A stretch of DNA of 64,000 nt from Siphonodentalium dalli. Its lineage: Eukaryota; Mollusca; Scaphopoda; Gadilida; Siphonodentaliidae. Position 1 is the stretch's first letter, and every line of letters begins with the position of its first letter. A program made the translations under genes and the position numbers. The DNA lies in contig CP136066.1 of assembly GCA_032622095.1 (NCBI GenBank), forward strand, positions 102,387,319 through 102,451,318, given 5' to 3'. Below, piece after piece: positions 23,771 through 36,240 of the stretch. The notes beneath the pieces are model-generated. The model did no database searches, was not told the origin of the DNA, and worked only from the letters and a program-made list of their open reading frames with translations.

Positions 23771-24370
23771 TTATTACTTGGAAAACATATCTAGATCTTC
23801 CCAGCTGAAAGGAAATGAGGGTTTCTGGACATTAAATTTAAAAAATCACCTATGGCTAGCCGAACCAACGGAAACATGGTTGCATGGCCAGTCATATCCA
23901 ACGGACCAAATATTTTTACCCCAGCAGAAACCCTGGGTACGGGGAACATCTAATCAGATTGAGTACCTTTAAACTATCGGGACAATCCCAGCATATGGTC
24001 AGCCTGAACTTTCCAACTCCTATTGGTTCAGGCATGGACTTTTCAAGCTGTTGAAAATTGTGACCAAATTAGGGATGAGACTTCCGCATCGGCCCCTGTC
24101 CCGTGATCCCTATCTAACACAGCGACAAACATGTATAGCTACAAATTGGGGTTCGGGCTCCTAAAAAAATACTTTGACCCAATTTGGAAAATATCGCCCA
24201 GCACCACTGAATTCATCGGTCGAAAAGTACATGTAGTCTAGAATCAGTATCAAACAGAAAGTGGTCCCGTTTTTTCCAAAAGAGTCCAAATGTGAAAAGA
24301 CTACCAGTACATGGCCACACAGGAAACCTGCTACAGGTGGTCAAGAGAAATTTAAATTGAAGTGTCAATG
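23771..24370. other. Nothing recognised
   Basis: No repeat or exon that I can name. Confidence 0.4.
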
Positions 24371-24371
24371 A

Positions 24372-25738
24372 CAATGTAGCTCAACTTGAATGGGGGATCA
24401 TTTCATGTGTTACAGTCATTAGAGCAATTATGAATGCGGAAAGTTTAAATGTCTAAGTAATACCAGATGGCTCCCATCTAGAGGTCACCCCGAAGATCCA
24501 AATGAAGATTGATGACGATCGGAAGAGAGATGTGGCCTGTAGGGTGTGCCAAAGGATTTAGTCATACAAAGAGTAAAATCTAAGATGGCCGCCAGCAGCC
24601 ATGTTTTTTTTTTAAATTTTGGTACAAATAGGAGGCTCCCATCTAGTGGTCACCCCTGAAGATCAATTTGAAGTTTGGTGATGATCGGATGAGGGATGTG
24701 ACCTGTAGGGTGTGCAAAAGGATTTAGTTACCGGAATGCAAAGAGTATAATCCAAGATGGACGCTGTCAGCCATGTTTTTTAACAAAATTCGGAAAAAAT
24801 GGTAAGCTCCCATCCAGAGATCACCCCAATGATCCATATGAAGTTTTCTGACAATCGGATGATGGATGTGGTCTGAAGGGTGTGCCAAAGGGTTTAGTCA
24901 TGCAAAGAGTAAAATCTAAGATGGCTGCCAGCGGCCATGTTTTAATCAAAATTTGTTCAAATTTGATATCTCCCATCTAGAGGTGATCATAAACAAGCCT
25001 GTAAATTTTCAAAACAAAATTCCAATAAATGAGGGCTGCAGAGTGTGTCGATGAGTTTAAATTTGAAATCAAAGATGGCTGCTAACGGCCATGTTTTTTA
25101 ATGAATATCGGGCAAAATATATGTAGGAGGCTCCCATCTAGAGGTCACCCCCGAAATCCATATGAAGTTTGGTGATGATCAGATGTGAGATGCAGGCTGC
25201 ATGGTGTGCCGATGGATTCAAATTTGAAATCCAAGATGGCTACGCTGGTGGCCACGTTTTTTAACAAATTTCAGTCAAAATAGGAGGCTTCCATTTAGAG
25301 GTCACCCTGAAGATCCATATGAAGTTTGGTGATGATCGGAGGAGGAATGTGGTCTGTAGGGAGGGCCAAAGGATTTAGTCATGCAAAGAGTAAAATACAA
25401 GATGGCTGCTGGCGGCTATGTTTTTTAACGAAATTCGGTCAAAAAAGGAGGCTCCAATCTACTACCGGGGTCACCTCGAAGATCCTTGTAAAGTTTGGTG
25501 ATAATCGGATGAGGGATGCGGTCTGTAGAGTGTGCCAAAGGATTTAGTCATGCAAAGAGTAAAATCCAAGATGGCTGCCAGCGACCATGTTTTTAACAAA
25601 TTTTGGTCAAAATAGGAGGCTCTTATCTAAAGGACACCCTGAAGATCCATATGAAGTTTGTTGACAATCGGATGTGAGATGCGGGCTGCAGGGTGTGCTG
25701 ATTGATTCAAATTTGGAATCCAAGATGGCTTTTTACCG
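24372..25738 (+). repeat. Family C tandem array, about eight ~163-bp units
   Basis: The word AAGATGG(C/A) recurs at about 24582, 24755, 24918, 25071, 25234, 25399, 25568 and 25722, spacing 153-173 bp. Each unit also has GGCTCCCATCTAGAGGTCAC, atccatatgaagtttggtga and gtgccaaaggatttagtcat. The array is preceded by tagctcaacttgaatggggg, the same end as in the single-unit copy at 26712-27010. The right end stops close to a P2 element. Confidence 0.9.
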
Positions 25739-25778
25739 TTGGTAGAGTACATGTCATGTGTACTCTTAATTCTATTAG

Positions 25779-26052
25779 TTAACACTTTCAATACTAAACG
25801 GATTCTCCCATTCAGTATAAAAGTATGCAATGGAATGGTCTATTATCCATCTGTAGGAGTTTTCCGGAAAAATAAGCAGACAACAGATAACATGCACTCT
25901 AAGTACAGAAGGAGTCCTATTTATTGTAGAGAAATGTTAGCATAATAAGTTCAACAATTGACCTACAGGATGGTCATATGTTGAACTTATTATCTGAACA
26001 TTTCCAAAGGGATAACAACTCATCAAGAAGTGTTAAGTATAGAAAGGGTTAA
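25779..26052 (-). mobile_element. P2 foldback element bounded by TTAA
   Basis: TTAACACTTTCAATACTAAA ... AGTATAGAAAGGGTTAA, with an internal foldback ATAAGTTCAACAATTGACC / ATGTTGAACTTAT. This copy shows both ends. Other copies: 48430-49645 (interrupted), 51915-52128, 54876-55098, 57418-57665 and a fragment at 62594. Confidence 0.85.
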
Positions 26053-26188
26053 GGAGGCGCCCATTCGTGAATTTAAAAAAATTTCAATTTCAAACAATCA
26101 ATTTGAAGGAAAAAATTATTATCCTTTGTAACCAATGTATGATAGAGCACTATAACAACACCTGTTTACCCTCACAATATGAGAGATA

Positions 26189-26379
26189 CAGTAACACTCT
26201 AATTAATCGACTCCTTAACCACAGCAGAATTATGGGTAACTTTTCAGGATTTAGTCGGAAATACCTGTATGGCTTGTTGCCATTCATCGGAAAGCTCTCA
26301 GTCATATTTCCGACTAAATCCTGAAAAGTTAACCATAATTCGTCTGTGGTTAAGGAGTCGATTAATTAGAGCATTACTG
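26189..26379. mobile_element. M1 foldback MITE
   Basis: CAGTAACACTCTAATTAATC ... GATTAATTAGAGCATTACTG with TA on both sides. One arm is partly deleted in the middle. Confidence 0.88.
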
Positions 26380-26711
26380 TATGTTCTAATTATGTGAAGA
26401 AAAAAAGTAGTTTCGAGGCGGTCATTTGAGAGCTTGACAGGAAATAGTTGCAAAAAACACACTGCATTATTTAGCTTAGGAATCCATCTAGGGTCTATAC
26501 TCTGCCTACTATCTGAAATCATGACTCTGCGAGAAAATAAATCAAATATTTTTCATTGAATATTTTAGTTTTTTGGAAGCCATTTGCAGAACAATTATTT
26601 TGGAGGAAAAAGCATCATAAAACAAAATATAATATGTGAAAAGATGAATCAGTATTGAATGCTTATGTCTGCCAGATTATCGCAAACATGGTTGAATGAA
26701 AGTGTGACACC

Positions 26712-27010
26712 ATAGCTCAACTTGGAATGGGAATAATTTCATGTGAACATTACAGTCAATGGAGCGATTAGGAATGCGGAAAGTAGAAATGTCTAAGTAA
26801 TACTAGATTATCAACATGAAGAGATATATATTGATATATTTTGAAATCCAAAATGACTCGTTCCCATCTATATGTCAACTCTATGACAAATTTCATAATG
26901 ATCTAACCAAAGGTATGACCTGTAGCCTGTATTGTTGATGCCTCACACACATGGATGACAGATACCAAGTCATGGCAATAGCTCAAACTTTACAAAGTAA
27001 AGTTGAGCTA
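26712..27010 (+). repeat. Family C element with both ends
   Basis: Begins TAGCTCAACTTGGAATGGG and ends caatagctcaaactttacaa then agtaaagttgagcta. It has a single diverged unit (aatccaaaatgactcgttcc). Confidence 0.75.
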
Positions 27011-28390
27011 AAAATGTTAAATGTCGAAAAAATTTATCCAATAGGTCTGATGTGTTCACAGAGCTAACTTAATGTGAAGTAGGACTATATCACATGTTCA
27101 TAAGGTGAAAACCTGATGCATTCGAAGTCCAAGGACAGACAACAAATCGTAAACAGGATATTTATTGTAAGAGGACCAGAATTGAATATGTTTACAATAC
27201 ACCTAGTGTATGTAGATAATAGTCTATATTGGTTATCAACTGGTGTTAGCCTATTGTCGATAGTATGGCAAGATATCTTCTACCAATGATATGTTATTGC
27301 ATGCAACTAATCATGATACGATATGATACATATATGTATGAGAAATAACTCAAACTGTTGAAGTCACTGGAAAAAGTTTCATATGCCCGACATAATAGGA
27401 GTACCGTATATGGTACATCCCTTTTAATTCAGGTGGTTTGGCTTTCGCAATCTGCTACGGTAACCCTTTGCCATGGCCCATTTTGCTTCAGCAAAGGCTT
27501 CGGCATTGCTGATTGCCATAGCCAGTTATGAGGCCTGATAGTATTACTTGCATAAATCTGATGCATACTAGTACATGTACATGTACCATATGGTCAGCAA
27601 GTGATAGCCACCAATTCATGTTCCCCCTTCTTGTTAAACAAGGTCCTGTGTTTGATATTGGACATCATATGCAATCAAATATACATGTACCAAACATTGG
27701 GTCAAACAGTCGTCTTGCATCCACTGCCAGTCACATGTAAAGAAAACACATCAACCAGGAAACGATCACATGTATATTAAAGACAAATTATGTACTTGTT
27801 CTGGTGCGTGAAACTGATCAGTTAGTATCCAGGCGCTATGTCAACTGGGGGAATGTAGCATTCTACAACATTGCCTAAAATCTGATTGAAACAGACTGTA
27901 CTACTCCATAGAAAATATCGTCTGAACTATGCTCAATTGTAAATGGGTGAATATTTGAAAACTGTACAAATTGGAAGTTGCATTATGCGAAATTCAAAGG
28001 TCGAATTCAAGAAAAAAAACATTTCCATGACTCACCATGAATTAGGGTTTGCTTCGGCACGCTGGAATTTTATTCCTATTGCCATGGCAACATGACTTAA
28101 TCAAGCAAAGTGGTAAAATATGTTACTAACAAACAACAATCAGCTTACACCAATAGCAGTCATTTCATACGACTAAAATATATTTATTGTTATTACCTTT
28201 TGTTACTTCTTGGAAATAATTGAGCTTGAATAAGCTCATCATAGTGAATATGTTTAAAATCTCTATAAGCATGGGTCAACTCACACATTTATTGAATAAG
28301 AGTACAAAACTTATTAGTAGGCCATGAACTTAAGAGTTCCAAGTTTATAAAATTTGCATAAGTATCGGCACTTTGTACCAATCCCAATAT
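27011..28390. other. No gene or clear repeat
   Basis: Unassigned. Many short frames, none with a recognisable product or splice pattern. Confidence 0.45.
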
Positions 28391-28397
28391 AATTATA

Positions 28398-28870
28398 CTT
28401 CCATGTTTTACATGGAAGTATATTGTTTTTGTGATTTTTAGTTTTCTCTATTATTATTTGCCTTCTTCTTAGCAATTTTATAATGAGCATAGCTCAGTCA
28501 ATACAAGAGTTAGAAAGCTAAAACTTTGTATGTATATATATGTATACAAACTCTAGTGCTTAGGCCTATTGAGAATCATGTCCTCACTTGATTTGCAGAG
28601 TTATCTCCCTTTATGTGAACAATTGGTGTTTTCAGAACTCCGATAATATAAGGAGTACAGCACTGAAATTTGGTCGATACATACATCTTGATATCCACTG
28701 AATCATGAGCACATAAAAAACTTTGTCCGTCTTTCCTCTCCAGAGTTATCACCCATATATATGTCAACCTCGAAATCTTCTGATAGCCTGTTCTCACATA
28801 GCAAGAAAGATAGCTGCATTTAGTTCCTATGGTAGTGCTGGCCGTTGTCAATATACTACACAAAAATAAT
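28398..28870. repeat. Mollusc-type repeat beginning with a TATACTTCCATG hairpin
   Basis: TATACTTCCATG, a 5-base loop, then CATGGAAGTATA form a perfect 12-bp hairpin at 28398-28426. Downstream, gcagagttatctccctttat and ctccagagttatcaccc suggest two related units. Family inferred from the common phrase AGAGTTATCTCCCTT. Confidence 0.55.
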
Positions 28871-29082
28871 TTGGACAGGGTCGGGCTTACATTTTTTGGT
28901 TAGGGTGGGGACGAAATTTTCGCAATTTTTTTTGTTGCGATGATTTCAACCATTTTTACTACCATGTATCTTTAGGACGTACTAATGATCCTCCTGAAAG
29001 AATTTTGTAAATCGGTTGAGAAATGTCCAAGTTACAGACCATCGAAAATTTAATAATTTGGCTAATGAAGGAGCATGGGAGA

Positions 29083-29185
29083 GCGTGAGACCATACCGGG
29101 GAGGCGATGAGACCATGCCGGTGGTGATACCATGTCGGGGTGGTGAGACCAGGCCGAGGGTGGTGAGACCAGGCTGACCGGTGGC
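29083..29185. repeat. Degenerate GGTGAGACCA minisatellite
   Basis: gcgtgagaccataccgggga, gcgatgagaccatgccggtg, ggtgagaccaggccgagggt and ggtgagaccaggctgaccgg follow one another, about 20-22 bp apart. The minus-strand frames here are low-complexity. Confidence 0.7.
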
Positions 29186-29339
29186 GGATGTAAACGTCAG
29201 ATTTAGCAAAAAAAAAATATAACAAAAAAAAAAACAAGTCCAGCGGAATAATATTTTTATTGTGTGCTCCAGATGGGAAGAGTGATTCGGACCGGAGTAT
29301 ACCATTTATCAGTTTCTTGTCCCAACCGTTACCGATCTA

Positions 29340-30780
29340 CAGCATGGACAAGAAAATTACCTATTTTTGGCGCCAATTCCAATGGGCTAATTGATGAGCA
29401 AGGTTAATGCAGGAGCGGGTATGCTGGTATCTAACAGGTAGGCCCCCGAAGTTTGATAGCTCTACTATAACAGCAACCTGCCCAACAGCGAGCGAGCTTC
29501 GGTGGGTTCAGACTTTTTGCAAATTCCAACAAAAATCAAAGGGGGGAAATTGTCTAAAAAATGAAACATCGAGCTAAAAAATTTCTGAGTAGTGCATATG
29601 ATAGATAGTATCCAAGCGCAACTTATTGATATCGGCTTAATTGGCGCTAAGGTCGAAGGTTTACTCGTGGCGAGGCTTTATAATGTAAATAAGTTTTGTT
29701 AAGTGCTGTATCACTAACCTATTTTTGTCGCCAAATCCGACCGGGTTAATGAAGGGGCGAGCTAGTGCAGGAGCAGGTACGTCGATATACTTCTGGTAAT
29801 ATCCAAAAGTCTGAACGCTCTACTAACAACGAAACCTGACCAACGGAGAGCTCGTGTTCAGGTGGGTTCAAATTGGCAAATTCCAACAAAAACCAAAAGT
29901 TGAAAAATACTTCAAAATATCAAATACGGAGATACAATTTTGCTGATGAGCGGGTGTGATAGTGGGTATCACCGCCCAACTCTGGTGCGATTTCTTAAGT
30001 TTCAGAGCAAAGGGTTTACTAGTGGCGACGCGATATAGCGTAATACGTACTACATGCAGATGAACACAGCCTGCCATCGATATATGGCAAAACTCGAAAT
30101 TCTCCAATATTCCCGTCAAATTCAAACAGGCTAATGAAGGAGCGAGTGAAATGCGCTAGCAGGTACATCGGTATACAATAGATACATCCTGGAAGTTTGA
30201 CTGTCGTGGTTTAAAAGCAATCCGTTTAACAGAGAGCTTGCATCGGTGTGGGTCGAGGCTTTCGGCAAATTCGAGTAAATCTCACAAAGGAAAAACAAAT
30301 TTGAGAAATCGTGAATCGAGATAGAACAAATTTGACGAGTGGATGTGGTGGGTACTATCCACGCGCAAATTCCGTGAAATGTTCTAACTTTTAAAATAAA
30401 TGCGCAATGAGTTAATCAGGATTAAGTGCCCGATATTACATGCATTCACATGTTAATAGGAAAATACCACCGGATGACTGTATACACTAGGACATTTATT
30501 AATATTAATATAATGCAGGAACAGGTACATGTACATCGGTATACTGTCAGATTTCCCGCAAATTTTGACCGCTCTGCTATCAAAGCAACCTGCCCAATGG
30601 AGAGCTCGGTTAGGGATGGTTCACACTTTGAAAAAATCCACCGAAACTCAATGGGGTGGAATCGCGAATCCAGATAAGCAAAATTGACGAGTGGATGTGA
30701 TGGGTAGTATCTATGTGCTACTTTAGTGCGATTTTCTAAGTTTTTGAGCGAACGACTATAGACTGTTGCACGACCGTAGC
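29340..30780. repeat. Tandem array of about four ~370-bp units
   Basis: Landmarks recur in order: gggctaattgatgagcaagg / gggttaatgaaggggcgagc / ggctaatgaaggagcgagtg, then caggagcgggta or agcaggtacrtcggtatac, then agcaacctgcccaa, then gagcttcggtgggttca. Spacing is about 360-395 bp. Units are 60-75% alike by eye. No long open frame runs through them. Confidence 0.8.
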
Positions 30781-31226
30781 ATTATATTAATGATATATAT
30801 CTTAAGACTTTCATGGCTCACAGTGGTATGTAGTATTTCGCTTATGTACTGTGAGTGTTTGTTATAAATTAGCAGCCAGGGTTGTGGCGTATTGCATAAT
30901 ATTAGTATCATTATAACAATCGTAACAAGAGACTAAGGGCAGTAATCGCAACGACAGTTTTAACAAATAAATCATCATATATCATTAATAATATACCAAC
31001 AAGTCGAAATTCTGAACATACAATCAATCCATGTCTATGATCTTTTTCTCATTCATTTCTTTTAATTATTTAATATATATAATTTCCATATAATATAAAG
31101 ATTGTGTTCATTAAAAATTAAATATTCCATGGAAGTATAAAATTTCTGGCATTTCAGAAATTTAAATCCTAGTAATAACTGTTTTCTTTGGATGAGTATT
31201 TTTTTAATAAAATATAGATATGCACT

Positions 31227-32500
31227 GGTAACAGGAGTGATATTGGTAACAGGAGTGACATTTTGGTAACAGGAATGACCCTCCTGGTTTTCACAATGTT
31301 GCCATATACAGTGAATTTTGGTACACAATAATGTTATGTCACTCAAGAATCTTGCTTTTAAATGTGATCATCTTCAGTAAAAACTCTTAACTATGTTTGG
31401 CCAGGTCAACACTCTGGCTGGCACTCGACTGGTGGGCATCAACAGATGGATACAACTGGACTCATAGGCTGATTCAGATAAATATTAGGTTTGTGTTTTC
31501 ACAATTCACCCTGTATAAATTGGTCTGTCTGTGGTTTATATTGAGAGTTAAGACTATTTATAAAAGTATGAAACTGTTTTGCTGTTGGAATAGATATCAA
31601 AAGATTTTGCTGTAGCCACCAAGACTAGTCCCTGCATCTCTGATGTGACTCTTGTTGGAAATATAGTATAAAATCTTATATTGAATCAAACCAGAATACC
31701 AAATCATACATATCCATTTGACTCTTCAATACTAGTAGGTCACATGTGACTTTTATTTAATTAAGACATAGCTAGAAGCTGTATAACACAATACTTCTAT
31801 TTATGGTCTTTATTTTGAACAGAACTGTGCTATCAATTTCTGAAATTTTATATGTGGCAAATTTAATGAAGTTGACCATTGCCTGCATAGGGGTGGGGGT
31901 GCAAGATATCAAACAACAAATATAAAACAAAATGGATTTCAAATGGATTATAGTGAATTTCCTTCTTGTGATGAAAAGTGATGACTACTGACTTGTGGTC
32001 ATCTTCATGACAAGAACTGGCTAATCAAAGGGTTGTTGGCAATAAATATGCATTGCACATATATGTTGCACCTGTTACTGTCACTCCTGTTACCAAAAGA
32101 GTAACAGGTGTGACAGTAACAGGAGTGACAGATATGGCAGTTAATGACAAATTTCTAAAAATGTATCTAGATTTGAAAACTAAACACTTATGATTTGCAT
32201 AAAAGACTCATTCTAGAATATGAAAAACGTATTTCTGATACATCGAACATGATGAATGAAATGATATTGCGGTAACAGGAGTGACTTACAATTAACCTAC
32301 TTGCCTCATTTGTTCATTAATGTGCTCCGGTATGCATAAATGATTTCAAAACACTGCTATTTGACTTTTGTTGGGATTACCTATTTGGTGACCTTCCCTC
32401 TGGTGGCAGGTTTCTCGAGAAGGCTACTTTACACCCTCATATAATGCCTTGTTATACTCTTGGTAACAGGAGTGACATAGAAATTGATAACAGGAGCAAA
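31227..32500. repeat. Cluster of the iterated motif GGTAACAGGAGTGACA
   Basis: Copies at 31227, 31245 and 31265 (one change), an inverted pair around 32070-32130, then 32271 and 32462, with a weaker one at 32486. The inverted pair reads TGTCACTCCTGTTACC on one side and GTAACAGGAGTGACA on the other with more partial copies between. Sequence between the motifs is unrelated and AT-rich. The pattern resembles transposase-binding iterons at the ends of large DNA transposons, or a regulatory site cluster; neither can be shown here. Confidence 0.75.
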
Positions 32501-33450
32501 GAGATCTATATTTTCAAGTTTGAATGAAGAAAGTCCATCTTCCAGTTATAGTCGTTTTGTTCAAGTTTCATGGACTCAAATAGGATTGAATATGTGAGAT
32601 TTATCTGATCTCTTCGGGAAAAAATATAGTCTATACTGTTCAATGTAGAAAAATAACATTCAGAAATTGATGATATGGACTCATGTTGGCTCTGTAAAAA
32701 TCCAACAGCTCAGACTTTGGTTCAGTTTTTTTGCCTGAATATCATCCTAATTATCATGGTACATGTACCTAGAAAAAATTATTATTTGAGTTTCTCCTGT
32801 TGCACATACTTCTGTAATTATTGGACCAATGGTCGTAACATCAAATTGTACACTTTTCAAATATTCACCCAAATATTTACTACTTGATTCGAGACGCATA
32901 TATCGGCGATAAACTAACGAAAACGATTTCGCCATCAAGAGTCACTGCATTTAATTAATATATAAGAATGACGGTTTGTGTTATCAATTAACAATGGAAA
33001 GCAATACATATTACGTACATCAAAACTTATCACAATGTAAATACGTTTGTATCGTCATCTTGATTTCATGTGTGTTGTTAATACTTGTTATATTGTGTTG
33101 GGAGAGGGGCTTCATAAGTTGTAAAATATTGTGCCCCAATCCCTTTTGTATTTTATGCAAATAAACAACAATTGGATATAATATTTGTAAAAATTACTAC
33201 TTTGAACAAGATTATTTTATCACCCTAGCAGAGTGTTTCACATCACTTTAAAATAACTTGTTAATAAGAGCGAGCTTGTTACACATGTATATGTCAATGA
33301 AAGTCCATATTGCATTATCAGACTTTCTGTAATGAACAAAATTCAGAAAAGATTATAGAAAGTCGGGAAAGTCGCAAAAGGTACATGTACGGGTAGCAAC
33401 AAAATGAGTAGCAATAATGAAATTGCGCATATCGCATAGGACTAGAGACT
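32501..33450. other. Nothing recognised
   Basis: AT-rich sequence without repeat or exon. Confidence 0.45.
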
Positions 33451-33845
33451 AATCGCTATTGTCGCTGGGAAACATGCCAATGTGAGGACAAGCCGGCTTT
33501 TCAGATAGAACAATTTTCCTCATCAGAAAAAACAGTCCCTGTCTGTAGCCTGTTCGATATATGTTAAAATAGTCCATGCATCAACATAGGCAGTGCCGTA
33601 ATGGAGACGATTAAGGACTGTAGCCAGTCATGTGCATATATAGAAAATATATCGCTATTGTCCCTGGGAAGCATGCAAGTGTGGGCAAGCATACAGATAC
33701 CGCTAGCAATTGTCCTCATCGGTAAAGACAGTCTGTAGCCTGTTCAATATATGTTAAAATAGTCCATGCATCAACATACATGTAGGCAGTACTGGAGACG
33801 ATTAAGGACTGTGGCCAGTCATGTGCATATACCGGTATAGAAACA
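33451..33845. repeat. Direct tandem duplication, period about 199 bp
   Basis: tcgctattgtcgctgggaaa at 33453 and tcgctattgtccctgggaag at 33652 start two units that share gtctgtagcctgttc, atatgttaaaatagtccatg, catcaacata, gagacgattaaggactgt and agtcatgtgcatata in order, with small indels. Confidence 0.88.
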
Positions 33846-35690
33846 TTTGGTCTAAGTCAATCGCAACACTTGTAAACTGGTAGTGCCTGGTTTGACACAA
33901 TGACAGACCAGACTCTAGGCTGGCTGTTCAAAGCCACAAACAAATGTGGGATGTTTAGGAATGGGACAAAAAGTATCGAGTTCGGTCATTAAATCGCGTC
34001 CGGCCTGAAGGTTTGAGATGAGTTTATATTTAACAGTACTTTTCTTGGCATGGTGACTGGAAATTTCAATGCGAATATGTTTGACCCCCCAAGGCAGAGA
34101 GTTTTAACTTAAACACAATGCATTAAACTTCAACTTGGTTCCAACGTGTTATAACGCCAGGTATAACTGCATTGCATTAACATTACGACCGAGTTATTAA
34201 CAACCAAGGATCGCGTTGAAAGGGACACTTATTTTGAGAATATCTGTAGCTTGATTCTGATACCACGACATTACCACAGAAGACAGATCTTTGGTGGACT
34301 TTAAAAAAAATGGGAATATCAATTGACTTTTGCAGACCGATATACATGTAGAGTAGATTCTTTGAGAGATTGCATTCTTCGCTGCGATACTCTCTGGGAA
34401 CAATTTTCATTGGAGCGTTTCCTGCTTGTTGAAATAATTTATTCCATAGATTTCTCCAAACACAGTTGAATAAAATGAGACTTTGTGTGATTTGAATGCG
34501 ACAGCACGTTGTGTTAAACTGATAAAACTCACATTAATTTTTTTTGCTTAATTAGGGACATCAAATGCCGTCCATATGCATGCGGATTACAACACATTCC
34601 ATGTTAAAACATCAGTTCTAAGATGTTAGATCACTTTGTCGATTTGCGCATTGGAATTAAGTAATATTGAGTTATGTTTACTGTTCACATGTGAATTTAA
34701 TATAAAATGGTTAGGGAAAAATTTGTTACGTTCTAATAGACATACAATTCATAAATCTGATATTACAATGCGGTTTATATCGCGGGTGAAAGATACAAAT
34801 TGACAATACAACACTAAAGTACATTGTATCCTTAAACCCTTACTATTTAAAAGCAATTTATCATTTTGTCAACCAAGTTACTTCAGCTGTCCAATTTTGT
34901 AGCTTCAGGTACCCTGGTCAATTATAATAAATTGAGTGTTTGTGGTTACCAACAGTGTCGGAACACTAGACTCACATAGCATTACAAAGTATTTTATTTG
35001 GCCTATCTTCTTATTCGAATCGTGCAATGAGGATTATTGTCACGGATGACAGAATATTTTTAGTAAAGTAATGTCATACACAATTGTGAATTACTGAGAA
35101 CTACATGTAGATGCCCATAGACATCAAGACGTTCAGAATAACATAAACAATTACACATTGTTACAAGATTATTTTTGTACTAAACTTCTTTATAATGCTG
35201 TCCTATTCTTTTGATATAATTTCAGAAATTTTTCAATCGCCAAACATATATCAACACCATGAATGGCCCAGAGCAATGTTTTAAAATTTCCATTTACATG
35301 TATATTTTCTTTTGTACAGCTAACCTATAATTCAAAAGAATTAATTAATATTCATTAACTTCATCTATACCAATAATATATTGTTCAATGTTTCCAGGTG
35401 GAATACCATCACGTACTAACTAGTACATGTATTGGAACATCTGATGTGAAAACAGGTGAAATGCGCTGGAATGTAAATGTACTAGTATGCCGCCTGAGTC
35501 GTACATGTTACAGGAAATCTTCAGGTTACCCAATCTACAACCGAATATCTGCAATTTGATTAGCCTGATCGTTGGAGGTGTCGACCGTCGGTGGACATTG
35601 TTTTCTTTGTCATTAGGGTTCAGACGACTTTGTCCTATTGGTTTTGGCATGTTTTAATATATGGCAGTTTCGTCCTCTATTTGAGTTTGC
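33846..35690. other. No gene or clear repeat
   Basis: Two overlapping minus-strand frames near 34183-34410 have no recognisable domain. No repeat borders seen. Confidence 0.4.
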
Positions 35691-35763
35691 AATTTTGATG
35701 TGATGTCCACTGCCAAACAACGGGATTATTAGCCTGAGCAAGTGCATGTGATAGTTTGTGTTT

Positions 35764-36240
35764 CTCGACATTGAGCGGCTATTAAAGTGCGAATGGTCAA
35801 ATTAAATTTTTTAGTTCTATTTTCATGCCGGGATTGTCCTGGAGCTTGGTAGGATCATCATGCCAATGGCACCATCATCATTTGATAGTTTGAATTTTGT
35901 CAACACTGCGCGGCTATTAAAACCAGAATGGTCAATTTAAATGTTTTAGTTCTATTCCCAATTTACCATGACAGGATTGTCATGGGGCTTGGTGGGATTG
36001 TCATGGAAACAGCAGGATCATCATCTAGTGATAGTTTGTGTTCATCAACACTGCGTGACTCTTAAAGCGCGAATGGTCGATTTAAATGTTTTAGTTTTTT
36101 TATTTTCATGATGGGACGGTCATGGGGTTAGGCGGAATCATAATGCCAGCAGCAGGATCATCAGCACATGATCATTTGTGTTTGCCGACACAAGTACTAG
36201 CGATCTTAAAGCGGTAATGGTCGACTTCTTCATTTCACAC
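35764..36240. repeat. Four imperfect ~140-bp tandem units
   Basis: The word (G/T)AATGGTC(A/G) recurs at 35791, 35926, 36071 and 36215. Each unit has ttaaatgttttagttctat or similar, then ggattgtcatggggcttggt, ggatcatcat, and gatagtttgtgt before the next. Confidence 0.8.

Noticed and set aside
31227-32500. CRISPR-like reading of the GGTAACAGGAGTGACA cluster
   Set aside because: Motif copies are short, in both orientations and irregularly spaced, in a eukaryotic genome; not a CRISPR array.
34183-34410. Two overlapping minus-strand frames that at first looked like a small conserved peptide
   Set aside because: No recognisable family and no splice or start context.
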